A DNA stretch of 5,268 bases from a bacterium (GTDB lineage Archaea > Thermoplasmatota > Thermoplasmata > Lutacidiplasmatales > UBA184). The stretch spans positions 1 through 5,268 of the forward strand of contig JAKBKR010000175.1 in assembly GCA_021832495.1 (NCBI GenBank), in the 5' to 3' direction. The notes beneath the pieces are model-generated. The model had not been told where the DNA came from. It ran no database searches and saw nothing but the letters and a program-made list of their open reading frames with translations. Shown here one piece after another: positions 4,077 through 5,268 of this stretch. Positions within the stretch are counted from its first letter, which is position 1, and each line of letters opens with the position of its first letter. The translations under genes were made by a program, and so were the position numbers.

Positions 4077-5268
4077 CTATTCCTGGAGCGCCCGGTCCCG
4101 GCGGTGCTTGCGCACGATCACCGCTACCGCCACGGCCCCGACCACGACCACCCCGGCGATGAGGGCCCAGTCAGTGACGGCCGTCGGGTTGGTAGAGGCG
4201 GTGTTGTTGGGAGGAGGCACGATCGCGTTCTTCACCACGAGGGTGTAGGTCCCGAACACCTGCTGGCCCGAGCTGTCGGATACCGCGACGGTGACCGTGA
4301 AGTTACCTGCGGCCCCCGGCACGCACTTCAGCGAGGCGACGTCCGCGGAGGTGCATCCCTGAGGGAGACCCGTGAAGGAGTAGGTGAAGGGTCCCTGTCC
4401 CCCGCTCGTCGTGACGTTGAGGTAGGTCGCTTCCCCCACGTAGTCCGGGTTCTGGCTCGCCGAATATCCGACGATCGCGAGAGTGGGGGCCGAGGAGGTC
4501 ACCGAGACGGAGGTGCTTGCGTAGACCAAGTGTCCGAGGGCGTCGGTCACCTTCAGCTGCACGCTGAAGGTCCCCGTGGCCGTCGGGGTGCAGTTGAGTG
4601 TGCTCGCGTTAGCCGAGGTGCACCCGGTCGGAAGCCCCGAGTAGGAATAGGAATAGGGGGATTGCCCGCCGGTCACCACCGCGCTGAGGTAGGTCGTGCT
4701 ACCGACAGATACGGAGGCAGGGGTGGCCACGAAGGAGGTCACCGTGGGATAGCCGGAGGGGCTGGTCACCTGGAGGGTGGCCGTCTTGGTCGCGGTGTGC
4801 GACCCGGCATCGGTCACCTTCACTGTGATCGTGAAGTTCCCGGCCGCGGTCGGGACACAGGTAAGGGAAGCCTGGTCTGCGGAGGCGCACCCGAGGGGAA
4901 GGCCCGTGTACGCGTAGGTGAGGGGTGCGGTTCCCCCCGTTGCGCTCACGTTGAGGTACGCGGTCCCGTTCACGGCGACCGTGGAGGGAGCGATGGTGAA
5001 GCTGGAGATCGTAAGGGAACCCGAAGTGGCGGGAGAGACGGTCAGAGAGGTGGAGCCGTTCGCAACCCGTCCCGCGGCATCGGTCACGGTCACCTTGATC
5101 GAGAACGTACCCGCCGCGGTGGGTGTGCAGGGGATCGAGCTAGCGTTGGAGGAGGAACAGCCCGCAGGCAGCCCGGTGTAGGAGTAGGAGTACGGTGTGG
5201 TCCCTCCGGAGACCGTCGCGGCGAGCACAGAGGAATTCCCCAGTACGACGGTGGACGGAGTGGCGGTG
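4077..5268 (-). CDS. Large cell-surface protein with Ig-like repeats and C-terminal membrane anchor (5' end outside window)
   Basis: C-terminal 397 residues of a longer protein: the frame is still open at base 5268 and reads mid-repeat (TATPSTVVLGNSS...), so no start is present here. The visible part is four Ig/PKD-like beta-sandwich repeats of about 89 residues, then a Pro/Asn/Thr linker (IVPPPNNTAST), one transmembrane helix (about 4113-4169, LIAGVVVVGAVAVAVIV) and a basic tail (RKHRRDRALQE). The basic residues after the helix place the tail in the cytoplasm and the repeats outside. Each repeat carries YxYTGLPxGC and, nine residues later, a second Cys before (T/V)P(T/G)A, then F(S/T)xxVxVTD. 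About ten N-x-S/T sequons suggest heavy N-glycosylation. Low-complexity Thr/Ser/Gly/Val composition is typical of extracellular archaeal proteins. The role is probably envelope structure or adhesion; the repeats do not show an enzyme. No catalytic domain is visible, but one could lie upstream. Confidence 0.88.
   Translation of the reverse strand, partial: TATPSTVVLGNSSVLAATVSGGTTPYSYSYTGLPAGCSSSNASSIPCTPTAAGTFSIKVTVTDAAGRVANGSTSLTVSPATSGSLTISSFTIAPSTVAVNGTAYLNVSATGGTAPLTYAYTGLPLGCASADQASLTCVPTAAGNFTITVKVTDAGSHTATKTATLQVTSPSGYPTVTSFVATPASVSVGSTTYLSAVVTGGQSPYSYSYSGLPTGCTSANASTLNCTPTATGTFSVQLKVTDALGHLVYASTSVSVTSSAPTLAIVGYSASQNPDYVGEATYLNVTTSGGQGPFTYSFTGLPQGCTSADVASLKCVPGAAGNFTVTVAVSDSSGQQVFGTYTLVVKNAIVPPPNNTASTNPTAVTDWALIAGVVVVGAVAVAVIVRKHRRDRALQE
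4227..5268 (-). repeat. Four tandem Ig-like protein repeats, ~267 bp per unit
   Basis: The GLP motif of successive units begins at about 5174, 4904, 4637 and 4370 on the minus strand, giving periods of 90, 89 and 89 codons. Approximate units are 4998-5268 (cut by the window edge), 4731-4997, 4464-4730 and 4227-4463. All four keep one pair of cysteines spaced C-x9-C. The units differ at many residues (for example T/V/P in the post-Cys segment), so these are diverged rather than freshly duplicated copies. The last unit has the most altered start (SASQNPDYVGEATYLNV) and leads directly to the membrane anchor. Confidence 0.85.

Overview
The window reads as a high-GC archaeal chromosome segment, most likely from an uncultured member of the Thermoplasmata. 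The archaeal assignment rests on ribosomal protein L15e (a family of archaea and eukaryotes, not bacteria), on archaeal TATA-like boxes about 30-40 bp upstream of several starts with little or no leader, and on a small archaeal-type TOPRIM protein. The narrower Thermoplasmata placement rests on the style of the large surface protein, with its 'GLPxGC' Ig-like repeats and single C-terminal membrane anchor. That placement is an inference, not proven.

Left part (1-1948, all minus strand) is accessory and partly decayed. Reading from right to left, it holds a winged-helix plus MNT-type nucleotidyltransferase gene (1364-1948) with a conspicuous repeat/palindrome cluster just upstream of its start. 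Next comes a HEPN-domain gene (948-1367) that overlaps the nucleotidyltransferase stop by a GTGA junction and stays in one frame for 139 codons, but is broken by three internal stops. Then follow an apparently intact Cas4-like nuclease with an N-terminal membrane helix (270-800) and, at the left edge, a coding-like stretch (about 1-257) with a good start but several stops and a frame change. The HEPN and left-edge relics are not obvious as open reading frames because of their stops. The pair at 948-1948 is a classic MNT/HEPN toxin-antitoxin-type module whose HEPN member has died.

Middle part (2105-4059) is conserved housekeeping sequence. It holds a metallo-beta-lactamase-fold hydrolase (2142-2924, plus), L15e (2969-3583, plus) and a TOPRIM protein (3587-4015, minus). 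Each has its own recognisable box A. L15e and the TOPRIM gene converge with only 3 bp between their stop codons.

Right part (4077-5268, minus) is the C-terminal portion of a large extracellular repeat protein. It shows four Ig-like repeats of about 89 residues, each with one C-x9-C pair, followed by a membrane anchor and a basic cytoplasmic tail. Its N-terminus lies beyond the window.

No tRNA, rRNA, CRISPR array or insertion sequence was recognised. Gaps without genes are short (801-947 and 1949-2141).
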